Shown here: positions 31,708 through 45,554 of the stretch, one piece after another
Layout of the letters: each line of letters opens with the position of its first letter
How positions within the stretch are numbered: the stretch's first letter is position 1
From: Valencia hispanica
Lineage: Eukaryota; Chordata; Actinopteri; Cyprinodontiformes; Valenciidae
DNA: 64,000 bases
Direction: 5' to 3'
Assembly (NCBI GenBank): GCA_963556495.2
Contig: OY747705.1
Coordinates: 36,747,798-36,811,797, forward strand
The notes under the pieces: generated by a model
What the model saw: the letters and a program-made list of their open reading frames with translations, nothing else
What the model was told of the DNA's origin: nothing
Databases searched by the model: none
Translations under genes and position numbers: made by a program

Positions 31708-33470
31708 CTAAGACACAGAGGTAGCCAATGCAGTGATTTTAAGACTGGTGTAATGTGTTCCCGCCTCCTGATCTTCGTCAGGACACGTGCTGCTGAATTT
31801 TTTAGTAATTGTAAACCTGAGATACTCTTTGGGAAGACCAGAAATCAGGGCATAACAGTAATCAATTCTACTGGTGATAAAAGCATGCGTCAGTGTCTCC
31901 GTGTTGGCTCGAGAGAGAATGGGGCGGACTCTGGCAATGTTCTTTAGTTGATAAAAACCTATTTTGGTAATATTTTGAATGTGAGGGATAAAACTCAGTT
32001 CAGAGTCAAAAATCACACCCAGGTTCTTCACTTGTAAAGAGGGATTAAAAGACAATGATTGTAGTTTTGGTAAAAATTTCTCTCTCTGAGCCTCAGGACC
32101 GATGACCAAAACTTTCGTTTTGTCCTGGTTGAGCTGGAGAAAGTTTTCTGCCATCCAGGATTTGATGTCTAATATGCAGTTAAAAAGTACATCCATTGGC
32201 CGTGTGTCATCAGGAGACACGGAAATGTACAGCTGTGTATCGTCAGCATAACTGTGAAAGTTGACTCCACGTCTTCTGATGACGCTGCCAAGACTGTGTG
32301 TGAGATAGGATGTAAACCATTTGTGAACAGCACCAGAGAGGCCAATCTGTTTTAAACTTAGATCTAGTAGAACCAACACGGCCGCCCTCTGTGCATCATA
32401 GTTTAATCTAAAATCATTTAAAATCTTCAGAAGGGCCGTCTCTTAGCTGTGGTTCACTCTAAAAACAGACTGAAATTTCTCCAGGACATTATGAGCGTTA
32501 ATAAAATCATTAAATAAAATTAAAACAAGCTTTTCTAAAACTTTGCTTAAAAACGGTAAGTTAGATACCGTAGTTAGATACGGTAATTTTTAAAATAATT
32601 AAAATCAAAATTGTTCTTCAGCAGGGGCCTCACTACCGCCTGTTTAAAGGCGGCAGGAAAGACCCCCGTCTGAAGGGAGCAATTCATCATGGTTAAAATC
32701 TAATCTCTGAAAGATTCATAAAATTGCTTAAAAAATGAAGTGAGAATCGGGTCCAAAACACATGTGGTAGGCCTCACTGTGGAGAAAACTTTATTAAGAG
32801 TCCCAGCTTCTACCAGGACAAAACTGTCCAGCGTTTCCTCTGGTAGAGACACACACTCAGATTAGTTTTTTCTCCATTTTCTCTCTGCCACCCTGCAGCT
32901 CCTTTTTAATCTTTTATGGTCCTTATTTCTCCATGGTGTTGTAAGTTCTGAGTGTATGTTTATAACTTTAAATGGAGCCAGCAGGTCAAGAGCGGATTGA
33001 AGCCTTCTGTTAAAATTATTGACATTAAAATCACAGGGGGCATGTAAAACAGTAGGAGGAATCTTTTGAAAGACTTCCAGAAAACCTGCAGCCACTTCAG
33101 GGGTTAGATGATGTTTCCTGATAGTTTTCACAAAGGTCTCCTTCAGGATAAAACTGGTGATATTAAATAACACACAGTAGAGGTGAGAGACAGCCAAGAG
33201 GAGGAGTGTTAAAAACAGTTGCAGTTTTTTCAAAAGTGCTAAAATTATCAAATAAAACATGTTTGGCAGAAAGCGTTGATGAACTAATAAAAGCAGTTCA
33301 GCTTCCCCTTTTGCAACTCCTCGTTGATTACGTGAAGTTAAAATTTGGTGGGGAGGCCTCTGTAAGAACAACAGAGTCATCTGTACTCAGCCATGTTTCC
33401 GTTAAAAACAATGAAGATTCTGGTCTAAAATTTGGTCATTTATTATAAAAGTGTTATTCACCAGAGAGCA
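31708..33470 (-). pseudogene. L2-type reverse transcriptase, broken (copy B1)
   Basis: Reads on the minus strand: linker 'TPWRNKDHKRLKRSCRVAERKWRKN' region at 32862-32930 (basic helix), then broken fingers, and palm/thumb at 31800-32379 with 'YADDTQLYISVSPDDTRPM' holding an intact catalytic pair. This is followed by 'LQLNQDKTKVLVIGPE', 'LGVIFDSELSF' and 'LTHAFITSRIDYCYALISGLP'. The part between 'LLDLS' and 'GLSGAVHKWF' is shortened, and the C-terminus is lost where frames change near 31815. Confidence 0.82.
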
Positions 33471-33690
33471 AAAATGTTAAAGTGCCATAATAATAGTGGT
33501 TACAAATAAAGTGACTGTAGGATTTACTGGCGGTTGGACTTTTGGTAACTGTTTGAGATTATTACGGTTGCATTTGCTAGGTTTTTTCATTATTTTTCCG
33601 CTCTCTGCTGATAATAACAGGTGTAAATGATTTATGGCAAGGTCCAAGTCCAATATGTGAATTACTGTTAAAATCAGAACTGAGGTCATA

Positions 33691-35317
<1,627 letters not shown>

Positions 35318-35690
35318 AGTAGAAAACCATCCATCCATTATCTGTACCCATCTATCCTCTGTTGGGTTGCAGGGGGCGGATGCCCATCTCCAGCTATCAT
35401 CGGACGAGAGGTACATCCTGGACAGGTCGCCAGTCCATTACAGGGCAACACAGAGACACACAGAACAAACCATGAATGCTCACACTCGCACCTAAGGGCA
35501 ATTTAGAGAGACCAATTAACCTAACTCATGTTTTTGGACTGTGGGAAGAAGCTGGCGTACCCAGAGGGAACCCACACATGCACAAGAACAAGAACATGCA
35601 AACTCCATGCAGAAAGAACCCAAGAACTTCTTGCTGCAAGGCAACAGTGCTACCAACTGTGCCACTGTGCAGCAGAAAACCACCACAATT
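35318..35690 (+). repeat. Fish interspersed repeat with CCAT start
   Basis: Starts 'ccatccatccatta' and contains 'ctggacaggtcgccag', 'gggcaatttagagagacc', 'ttggactgtgggaagaag' and 'gaacatgcaaactcca', in the order seen in a widespread teleost repeat. I cannot name its class with confidence (LINE 3' end or SINE). No coding. Confidence 0.6.
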
Positions 35691-37269
35691 TTATTTAATG
35701 AAAAAATTAATCTGCAAACGACAAAAGAGCAGTAATTGCGGCATATTCTTTCTTCCTAAACACCAGCTTCTGAATGGGACGAAACACAATATTTTTTGTG
35801 TGTGTGAGCCTCATAGTACTAGTATCTAGAAAAAGTGTGTGGGCTTAGGCCAGCAACATCAGTCAGATTATGTTTCTGTTTGCACATGTGGCCATAGTGG
35901 AGCCCTTTGCATGAAACATGTTCCATTCCATGATGCAAATACAACTGAATTGATTTGTCCTCGGTCAACATAGCTTGTATTCTCAGCTAAGGTCTCAAAG
36001 GTGCCAGCATGTATTACACAAACACCACTTTCCACCTTACCTCCAATGAGAACATTCTGTCTCACTTTTATTGAGGCACATCGCCACACTCAAAATAACA
36101 ACAGTTTCCTACACACATATGCAAAGATAACTCAAAATATACTAATATCATCCTTTCTGACTGTTCTCTTGCATGTACCAACTCATGCACTCTCCTGTGC
36201 TGTCACAAAAATTATGACACTTCTCAAACGTTACAGAGACAGACTCTGACAAACTGTGGAGGCCAGTAGGGCAAATTGCCCACAGCCATCTCGGCCCTGT
36301 CTTAAATCATAACAGCAATAGAAAGGTGGGAGCCCTGGGGTAAGCAATGAACTAGGACAGCACTGAATAGTTGAGTGGGAAGTCATTCTATAGAAGAATG
36401 GATGACCTTCTCATAGGCTTAGACACCATTGAGACCATGGTGTTAGAAAGAAGATGAGTAATATAATCAATACACAATGTACTCTATATAGGCTGGGCAC
36501 AAATAACACTGTCAGCAGCATTGGCAAGCTATTTATTATGCTGCTGCAGTCTGTAAATGCAGTTAAAATAAGACATGTGCAATTTATTAGTGAGATTCTC
36601 ATAATAGCAATACAGACGGTTGTCTTGATCTATTTCATATTTTTAGTTTATGATTCCTATAAACTGAACTAATGCCACTAATTCCTACTTCTTGTGACTG
36701 CCTAAATGAACGTTTCAACTAATCATCCCATTGATCATATTATATTAGAGATCTTTTATTGAAAGACAAACAGCAGAAAAAAATTATACAGAGTGAAGCA
36801 AAAAAAATATTTCAATAGCTGATAATTTTTTTATTTAAACTGACAAAGCACCATAAAACAAGTGAGCATCTTCTTTTAGAATAAATCCTTGTGTATAATG
36901 GTTTAGGGGCAAATTGTGCATTTACTGTATATGGCATGGGGATTGGATCCTTCCCCCCCCAGAAACATCAATCTGACAGTTGTAGGAAATGGTATATGAT
37001 CTGTCCCATTGCAACAAATAGTGAAACCATATCATAATAATATCATACTCAAAATAACTTTTTTTCTATACGAGATAAAACTTCTTAAATTCTAGAGGTA
37101 CAAATTCACACACTAATGAGCAGTTTATCTGAAATTTCCACACCAAGCTATGTTGATACTGTATAGTTAAGCTTTTACCATTCTTTAAGAATCACTGGTT
37201 TGTACACAGACCAAATGAAAATATGCATGGATGTGAAATCTGTACAATTATTTAAAAATACATCAAAAA
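35691..37269. other. No gene seen
   Basis: AT-rich with short low-complexity runs. No coding pattern, LINE tail or terminal repeat could be supported on either strand. Confidence 0.35.
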
Positions 37270-37582
37270 CATTATTCTATTATTATTTTTTTATTTTTTT
37301 ATGATTTTCCAACAACAAATTACATGACATATTATGACCGATATACATCTTTGGCTGTTCTTTTTTTAATCCCTGTGAGTATTTACAGCGATAACTTTCA
37401 GAAAAATCTATCCCAACTCAAGCAAAAAAAATAAATAAATAAATAAACCACACAAATAACAAATAAAGATAAAATAAATAAAATTTGAAAATCTGTGCAC
37501 AAGTAATATTAATGGTTTTTAAAAATGTTCCTTAATGGTGGGAATCATCACAGTTGACCTATTAGTATTTAACATAATCATG

Positions 37583-40068
37583 TTATGAAACACTAGGTAG
37601 TTTAAAAGTTTCCATATATTTGAGAAACGGCTGCCATGTTTCAGTGAATTTAATAGTTGACCGTGAGAGAGTGCACCTAATTTTTTCAATATGCAAAAAC
37701 CTCATAAGCTCCACAATCCATTGACTATGGGAGGGAGGGGTCTCTTGTTTCCACTTCCGAAGGATGAGGCACCTTTCCAACAGGGATGCAAAGGCCACCG
37801 CCTGGGAGAAATATATTGAAATGGTGAGATCGGGTGGTAGCACTCCGAACAGTGCAGTCAAAGCGTTTGGGCTGAGTTTAATTTTAAACACTTCTGAGTG
37901 TCTAAAACATTGAAGCCCAATAGTGGGTAACTTTAGGGCACAACAAAAAGGTGTGTACAAGTGACCCAATACTAGATGTGCAGCGATTACATAACGGGTC
38001 AGTTCCTGGGTAGAGCTTTGCAAGTTTTTCTTTTGAAAAGTGTAACCGATGTAGAATTTTTAATTTGATAAGTCCATGCCTAGCACAAACAGAGGAGGAG
38101 TGTACCCTTATAAGTATAGTTTCCCAGAGGTGATCACTAAAATCCAGCGCCAAATACTTTTCTCAGTGAGATTTAATTACAGAAAGGAATGTAGACTGCA
38201 ATTAGAGCAGTAAATTATAAATTACTCTTATGGGCCCTTTTTTCTGGATATCAACATCTAGAATTCTGTCCAAAGTTGTTATCTTTGGTTTATTTGGGAA
38301 TCTGTTATTTATGAAATGACGAACTTGTAGATATCGGAAAAAGTGTAAGTGGGGAACATTATAATGTTTAACTGTCAAAAAGAACAAAGATTCCATCAAT
38401 GAAGAGATCGTTCACCGTTCGCAATCCATTGTTGCTCCAAATTTTAAAGGCAGAGTCAATCATGATAGGTGGAAACATATGATTTGAGTACACTGGAGCA
38501 TTACTTGACATTGTGTGTAGACGGAAATTCTTCCTACACTGCACCCATATTCGAAGAGAGTCATTGAGAATAGGAATGCCTTTATATCGATGCAATTCCA
38601 AGGGCAGCGCCGAACTCAACAATGCTGGTAAAGAGGTCTTCCCACAGCTGGATGACTTGATATGGATCCATGAGGAGGTATCAAAAACTGAATTTCCAAG
38701 CCAATAAAGAATATTGCGTTTATTCACCGCCCAATTATAAAGTTGGAAATTTGGAAGAGCAAGACCACCTGATGTCCTCGATCTTTGCATGAATTCCTTA
38801 TGGATCCGAGCCGGCCTACACTCCAAATAAACGCTGAGATGATTCTGTCAAGAGCCATTAAGAATTTTTTAGGTAAGTATAACGGGATACATTGAAAAAG
38901 ATAAAGGATCTTTGGCAGTATCTGCCTTTTAACGGAGTTAACGCAACCGATTAACGAGAGTGGTAAATATATTCCATCGACGTAACTCCTTTTTTATATT
39001 ATCCAACATTAAGATGAAATTCTCCTCATAGAGTAATTTATATTCTTGGGTTACCCTGAAACCAAGATAGGTCAAGTAATTGGGTTTTACTTTAAAATTA
39101 AAGTTTGTGAATGGGATATTGTTTGCTTTTGAGTTAATTCATAGCAATTCACTCTTGTGCATATTTAATTTGTAACCCGAGAACCTTCTATAGTGATTAA
39201 AAATGATCAAGGCATGGTGGAGAGCTCTTAATGGGTTGGACAGGTATAATAATAGGTCATCAGCATATAAGGATAGTTTGTGCTCCTGACCTGCTCTATG
39301 AACACCCTTAATTCTGTCCTCTGCCCGTCATTTGATGCCAGAGACTCAATAGATAAGGCAAAAAGCAGGGGCGACAGTGGGCATCCCTGCCTTGTACCAT
39401 GGTGAAGTGGGAAGTAGGGCGAAAATAATGAGTTTGTCCTGATCCGCGCCATGGGTGAAGAATATAGTAACTGTACCCATGAAATAAATGAAGGACCAAA
39501 ACAAATTTACCAAGAATATAAAATAGGTAGTACCACTCCACCCGGTCAAACACCTTTTCAGCATCAAGCGACAGAGCTATTTCGGGGGTTGATGTTGATT
39601 GTGTAAGTAGAAATATTAATAAATCTGCGTATATTGAAAAACCTGTGCCTATCCTTAATAAACCCCGATTGGTCAGATGAAATCAGGTAAGGTAAATATA
39701 CTTCAAGACGTAGAGTCAATAGTTGTGATAAAATTTTAAACTCAACATTTAATAGTGATAATGGTCGAAATGAAGAGCAGTCGAGTGGATCTTTAATTGG
39801 TTTCAGTAATAAAGAAATTGTTGCATGTCGAAGAGTAGGGGGAAGCAAATTTGAACAACTCTAGGTACACATCCCTTAAAAAAGGAGAGAGGTTATCTTT
39901 ATAGATTTCAAAAAATTCTGCTGGGAAGCCGTTCGGTCCTGGATTCTTCCCATTTTCCATACTGCTAATTGCCGGTTTAATTTCCTCAATGGATATTAGT
40001 TCTTCGAGTCGAGCTTTAATCATTGGTTCCACAGTTTGAAGGGATACATTTTCAAAGGATTGTTCAAA
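37583..40068 (-). pseudogene. L1-type reverse transcriptase and C-terminus, broken
   Basis: Minus strand: 'IKPAISSMENGKNPGPNGFPAEF' then 'PPTLRHATISLLLKPIKDP', 'FRPLSLLNVEFKILS', 'ISSDQSGFIKDRH', a damaged motif A ('FDRVEWYYLF'), '[20 protein letters not shown]' and only a remnant of motif C near 39235-39260. The C-terminal part continues at 38826-38370 ('SGGLALPNFQLYNWA'), 38153-37902 ('LCNRCTSSIGSLVHTFLLCP', a Cys-containing L1 segment) and 38023-37583. At least six frame changes are visible. Confidence 0.82.
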
Positions 40069-41457
40069 TATATATTTTTTAAATTTTTTTTTAATTTTTT
40101 TACGTGTCCTGTTTGGCAGTGTGGAGCTCAGAATTGGTGTCGGAGTACCAAGTAGAAGCCCAACAGATTTACTTTCACAAGCGGAGCAGTACAGCTTTTG
40201 CTATAGTACTCCACTTGATATATGTGTGAAAAATCTTTATTATGAATTGTTGGGGTTTTTATTTCCTGATGTTATGGACACGGAGATGGAAAATTAAGGA
40301 GAAGAAAGAAGGAAGATGAAGAAGAGAGGTAGGAAACAAAAAGTCAAGAGAGAGGGTGAGTTGAAAATACAAGAGAGGAAGGGGAACAAAGAAAACATAG
40401 GAAGACATTGAAGTCTGCCTCCATACCCACAGGACGGCAGAGAGAGGGGGAAACACAAAACAAAACACAAAAAAGGAACATCGACAAAACCAACCAAACA
40501 TTGTGAACTAAGAATTACACAACCACATCACACAAAAATAGATATAAAAATACAACAACAATGTCACAGAAAATCTCATGGTACCGATTAATCAAGCTCT
40601 AGTAATGATAACCTCAGCCCAAGAATATTTCCTTAAACACCAGAGACCCCACATCTATGTGTGTGTTAGCATGCTGGTGCATATAAGGTTTCTCCACAAG
40701 AGTGTTTGATAGTTGGTGTGAGCAGACATCAATCCGTCTCCCAGGAATCGATGCAGACATGAAGGAGATCGGAGCAAAGACGTCCAAAGGACCGCCAGAG
40801 CCCCAGGCGGACCCGAGCGGAGCCGACCGCATCCCCCAAGAGAGGAGCAAAGGAGAACCCCAGGGGAACATCCAGCGGCCACTATGCAGGGGCCCGGGGG
40901 GCAGCAGTGACGAGCCCACGGGCCCCGCCGGCAACTGGCCGCGCCGGGGCGGGCCGGTCAACGGACCGGGGGAGCCGGGGCCCAGGGGCACCCCACCCCC
41001 CAGCAGGGACCCGACAAGGGACCGGCCGACGAGGGGCCCCCGCACCGCAGGGGCCACGGCCGGCCGCCACGCGCCACCTCCACCCTAGGCCAATCCCCAC
41101 CGCCAACATCCCAGCGCCCCACCGATAGCCGCAGGGGACGGACAGCATCCCCAGGCCGGGCTCAGCCAGCATCTGGACACCAAGTTGTACCAGCTCCCGG
41201 GTCATGATCCCGCGCAGCGCAGGGCGCCGAGACCAGGCATCCAACGAGGGCCAGGGCCGGTCCAACCCGCCAATGAACTGGCCACGCACGGTGCACACAG
41301 AACAGGTGATCAAACGAGCAGAGACGCCGGATCCGCATCCCGCCGAGCCACCGAGCAGGCCCCACCCAACAATCCCAAACCTGGCACCTCTAAAACAGGT
41401 GCCCCAACCAACCAAAGGAAGATATCGGCCCACCGCATCGGCCAACCGACACACCGG
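40069..41457 (-). mobile_element. L1-group LINE 3' end inserted into another L1 (9-bp TSD)
   Basis: TTGTTCAAA flanks it at 40060-40068 and 41458-41466. On the minus strand the content matches the 3' UTR of the element at 10956-18652 from about 17870 to its A tail. It retains the roughly 560-base GC-rich segment that copy lacks. 5' truncation and a T-rich (A on the minus strand) end are as expected for L1-type insertion. Confidence 0.85.
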
Positions 41458-41466
41458 TTGTTCAAA

Positions 41467-41909
41467 CCAGTCACAATTATATGTCGACCATTGGGATCCG
41501 ATATTATATCAGAAACTCTAAATGGAGTATTTCTGTTGATAAGAATAGCCGTGCCTCTGGCCTTGGCATTAAACTTGGAGTGGAAAACCTCCCCCACCCA
41601 GTTTCTTTTTAATTTTGAGTGATGTAAGTGTTTGAGGTGCGTTTTCTGCAGGAAGACTTTATTGGCTTTGAGGTTGCATAAATGAGAGAATACCTTATCT
41701 CGCTTAATTGGGTTATTCAACCTTTTCACATTCCAACTTATGAAGTTGACATGGCAGCTATTACTCATACCAGGAGACACATTATCAGTTGATGTCACCA
41801 TCACAATATCCAAAATTGTAAATGCTCCACACTGAGTTAAACCGTTCTGACATATTCTGCACAAAAAAAAGGAAAGACCCCCACCCCCCTTTCCTTGTGT
41901 TGTTCCCAA
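41467..41909 (-). pseudogene. L1-type endonuclease fragment
   Basis: About 100 residues: 'VNFISWNVKRLNNPIKRDKV' (the Asn of the N-terminal metal site), a Gln-Lys-Thr-His-Leu segment where Glu would be expected after Gln, 'NAKARGTAILINRNTPF' and 'DPNGRHIIVTGL'. The frame then runs into the inserted L1 3' end at 41457. Gln-Lys in place of Gln-Glu would remove a catalytic residue. Confidence 0.75.
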
Positions 41910-41955
41910 TTAACAAACACAAAATACTCGAAGCTTGCCCACTTCCACTGAGACT

Positions 41956-42420
41956 CTAACACACCTTATAACCATGCACCCAGTGAGCTCTGTCCAGGGT
42001 CGGATGCTTTTCCAAGCTGCCTCCAAAGACCTCTTGCAGCAGACCAGCCATGAATCTAGTCAGATTGCCCTGCTCCAGTCCCTCAGGTACGCCCAGGACA
42101 CGAAGATTATATCTTCTTGTTCTATTTTCCAGGTCATCCTTCTTACACAGCAGTTTTTCATACCTGTCGTTCAGCTTTTTGTAGTTAGCCTCCATTGCTA
42201 TCAGGCGAGTGTCTAGCTCAGTCAGGCTGTTATCGTGGTCATGCAGCTTCTTGCCATACTCCTCAAGAATTGTATGAATAGGGGCAACAGCCTGAATAAT
42301 TTCTTCCCGTAGAGCATCATTTTCTTCTTTGATAACTTCCTTGACAATGTCGCGAAAAGCTTGAAGAGTGCCGGTGTCAATAGCAACCTTGCTAGTATTA
42401 GCTTCTGGGACTGGAGTCTT
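41956..42420 (-). pseudogene. L1-type ORF1 fragment
   Basis: The minus strand is open upstream of the Met at 42195. A helix rich in Glu/Lys/Leu ('EENDALREEIIQAVAP', 'LEEYGKKLHDHDNSLTELD') is followed by 'DDLENRTRRYNLRVLGVPEG', the characteristic start of the ORF1 RRM domain, then 'LLQEVFG' and 'LDRAHWVHG'. The C-terminal domain is missing. In intact elements the protein binds element RNA as a trimer. Confidence 0.75.
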
Positions 42421-42450
42421 ATCTATTGTAGTCGTTTTGCAAAAACAAAA

Positions 42451-42833
42451 ATTTCCACAGAGCCTCGGAGGGAATGGGGTTCTTCTGTATTATTGTATTA
42501 ATTTGACAGGCTGCAAATAATGAAGGGCTGAGAATTTAACAGAAAACAAATGTTTGAAAGTCAGATCTGAACTACTGATCAGGCCCAAAATCTAGGCGTA
42601 ACCCAGACCACTAGGGTCCTCTAATTCCACTCTACTCGGCTTGCCTAGAATGAGAACCAAACATAAAACAAGGATTTAACTAGGAGATAAACTAAACTCA
42701 AAAGTCAGTAGGAAGGTAAAAATAAAAATTCAGTTGGGAAATAAAAGACCGTACAGATTCTGCAAGACAAATATTTTGTAGCAGATAATTTACGAGTCTA
42801 GGGGCTTGATGTGGCAAAAAATATATTGATCAT
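42451..42833 (+). other. Intergenic with a small rearranged L2 remnant
   Basis: 42566-42598 matches 'actactgatcaggc.tgaaatctagg' of L2 copy A1 (23415-23445). 42600-42665 matches the segment around 23848-23910 further downstream in L2, so two L2 pieces are joined with a deletion. The rest shows no gene. Confidence 0.5.
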
Positions 42834-43272
42834 GTTAAAGGTTAAGTCTCTTCAAGTTAAAGGTTAAGTCTCTGTGTTAACTGAGATATGTATTATGTTG
42901 AACCAACATGTGAGAGCTCAAGGATACTTTCTGTGTCTTGGGTCACCAACTTGTGAGATGTGTCTGCATGCTGACTGGAGGACATGGGAACCGACGTGGG
43001 AACCACTCCATTATCTTTTCCCTTACCCAGAGCGTCTGAGTGGTGTCTTACTAACGAGGTTAAGGTTATTCTATCTTACTGAAGACAGACACCTGTCTAT
43101 GAAGGAGGAGTCTTAGTTGTATTCATTTCTATATAGTAAGATGTTAAGATGTGGGTGCAGGTCAGTTACTGCCATGCTGTATGTGCTGGACTCCTTGTTG
43201 ATCAACAAGCCGAATTAAAGCTCGTGAACTAAGAAGGAATCCTTTCTCATCCTTGTTAAATAATATTTCCAT
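42834..43272 (+). repeat. Putative 5' LTR of the endogenous retrovirus
   Basis: A TG start near 42834 with a repeated 'aaaggttaagtctct' (42836 and 42859), a polyadenylation-like 'aattaaag' at 43213, and a plausible primer-binding site starting at the 'tggcacctacgtgg' at 43281. No 3' LTR is available for comparison, so both ends are guesses. Confidence 0.4.
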
Positions 43273-43498
43273 AATATTTTGGCACCTACGTGGATCCCAG
43301 CAAGCGGAAGGACTGACAAGAGGAGACCAAGCTGTAAAAGGCCAACCTGAGGGGACCAGCTTCAGTTTTTTTTGTGGAGTGGGAGGACTTGGACCCTCTG
43401 GCCCAACAAGTGTTTTTTTACGCTTTTGTTTCACTAATGAAACTAGAAAGCGATAAAGAAGAGACATCTTTTTTATTAGCTGAACTTTTGACCAGACA

Positions 43499-45378
43499 AT
43501 GGGGTCCGTTTCTAGTAACATTTTACCACCAGACAGTTCAATTTGTCAACAGATTAAACAAAAATATGGATCTGAATGTTTGGAAACTATAGATTACTGG
43601 ATAAAGGAATGGGGATTTCCTCCTGAGGGAAGTTTAAGTGTGAGAGAATTGGAGAAAATTAAGGAGAAAATTAATGAGCAGAAGGAACGGTTTGAAAGCG
43701 GTACCTTCCTCTGCTCCGGAAACATTGAACAGTATAAGTTACACGAATGATGCTGTCAGATTGAGTTAAAAGAGGCAATACGTAGAGAACGTAGGTCCTG
43801 TGTGTCACATATGGGAGGAGAGAGAGATCTGAGCGGTGATGTTGCGGGCAGAAAAGATAACGGTTCACTTAGAGCTGCCCAGTCTCCACGGAAAATTAAA
43901 ACAGTTAAAAATGTGATACAAATGCAACCACAGACAGAATTACAGGCATCTTGTCCACCTTTCAAGGACAGTGGCTTTTCCCCTTCCTCCCCATATGCTA
44001 CTGTTTACAGAGACATGCAAGCATTGGCCATGTCGAAACCCGATCTGGACCTGGATTCCGCCCCTCCGCGGAGTCATCGGAGGAGAAGACAAGATGAGGC
44101 CGAGCGAGAGGCAGCCCATCCTCCGCAGGGTTATCAAAGGATAAGACAAGATGAAGCCGACCTAGAAGCAGCCTATCCTCCGCAGAGTTATCAAAGGATG
44201 AGACCAGAGGAAGCCGACCAAGACGCAGCCTATCCCCCGCCACCAGAGGTGTGGCTCAAAGATGAGCGGCAGCCCGGACAACAAATCGCAACACAGCCAG
44301 ACTGCGGGACCTCACACCAGAGGTTCGGTCAGCCTCCCACCCGAGGTTCGGTCAGCCTCCCACCCCTCCATCGAAAAGCACACGGTCCAATATGAAAAAG
44401 AAGGAGGCCGAACGGAAGCAGGAAGCATCTGCAGATTCCGCCTCCATGCAAGCATTGCCAGAGATGCAAGATGAAGGTACAGAGTGTGTTATGTCTGCTC
44501 CAATGGTCGAGGTGGGGGGCCCAGATGGGCCTATGCTTGTTTTCAGAGGGTGGTCGGACAAGGATATTGAGGAGGCGATGACCCAGCTCCCCAATGTGAC
44601 CGGAAATGGGGTGCAGTTTGCCAAGGAGCTAGAGGATTTCTGCAGAGCCTACCGTCCGACCAGCTCCGAAATCAGGCGAGTAGTTTCTAAGAGACTTAAA
44701 GCTGCTGATCTTGGCAAGATTTTACAGAGCCTCCCAGCTCCAGAGCTTCGTTATATAGTACCAACAGATGAGACAGACGACGTACTGAATGGCCCGTATT
44801 ATCTGGCCGTATTGAAACTCTGTAAAGCTATTGAGACAGAGTTTTCGGTACTGCCTAATTTAACCCTTTTGAATTCTGTGAAACAAAACCCAGATGAGTT
44901 GGTCGAAGACTTCCTTCACCGCATTCAGCATGCATTTGAGAAGTACAGCGACGTGACCAGACCGTAGCAGACCAAAGGCTCAGTATGGGAACAGCTGCTG
45001 GGAGATCGCATACTCGCTGGACTCCGCCCAGATCGGGTGACTGAGGTGACTTAACGGTATGTGGGCATTAATTAGGGCATCACCTTGGAAGATCTGCGTC
45101 ATCACGCTTCACACGCAGAGGAGGTGGTGAGGAAAAGGGCATCACAGTTAAAAACAAAGCATGAGACTGAACTGCATAAAGCTGCTGTTACCATGTATGC
45201 TGCCATGACGAGCAAAGGCAGAGGCAAGCGTCACGCTCGAGGCAGGGGGAGAGGACAACCACGGCGCCGCGGAGACGATGAGGGGCGCTGCTACAACTGT
45301 CACAGTTTTGGACATTGGAAAGACGAATGTCCATTTCCTCCTCGTGCTCCACGCAAAGGCAGAGAGCATGCCGATTGA
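43499..45378 (+). pseudogene. Retroviral gag, broken
   Basis: Matrix-like start at 43499 with Gly at position 2 (myristoylation signal) and a Trp-rich helix. A TGA at 43748-43750 interrupts, but the same frame continues to 44395 through a basic and Pro-rich region. That region has a tandem repeat of about 20 residues, three units, centred on 44080-44250 ('YQRIRQDEADLEAAYPP'). After a frame change near 44392 a capsid-like region follows ('WSDKDIEEAMTQLP', 'LVEDFLHRIQHAFEKY'), stopped at 44965. The same frame then reaches a Cys-x2-Cys-x4-His-x4-Cys zinc knuckle at 45289-45330 behind an Arg/Gly-rich stretch. Order and motifs match retroviral MA-p12-CA-NC. Confidence 0.8.
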
Positions 45379-45554
45379 CTGGAGGGGCGGACTTCCAGTC
45401 GGGGAAGAGAGGGAGGATTCTCCGACGCACAAAAACAGGGAAGTGAAAACTCAAGTAATACACACACAAACTGCAATGAAGAAAATGCATTGTGCACTAA
45501 CCCACACAGCTCACAGATGCTATAACTCATTTAGAAAGACAACAACCAGCACCA

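Larger units (their letters stand above)
30955..33690 (-). mobile_element. L2-type LINE copy B1, with a nested DNA element
   Basis: Minus-strand LINE whose 3' part (30955-31228) matches 52850-52960. The RT matches 54476-55598 and the linker matches 59885-60850. A DNA element interrupts it at about 31229-31690. The 5' limit near 33690 is approximate. Confidence 0.8.
37270..42450 (-). mobile_element. Decayed L1-group LINE, minus strand, interrupted
   Basis: In minus-strand order: ORF1 coiled-coil and RRM start (42420-41956), endonuclease N-terminus (41909-41467), an inserted L1 3' end (41457-40069), then RT and the C-terminus (40068-37583) and an AT-rich tail near 37280. Its sequence differs from the L1-group element at 10.9-18.6 kb, so it is a second family. 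About 250 or more codons between endonuclease and RT are absent. Confidence 0.8.

Noticed and set aside
40614..41622. Arg/Pro-rich frames on both strands
   Set aside because: Third copy of the same 3' UTR; compositional artefact.
43162..43521. Minus-strand frame of 119 codons
   Set aside because: Overlaps the retroviral leader and start of gag on the opposite strand; no domain.
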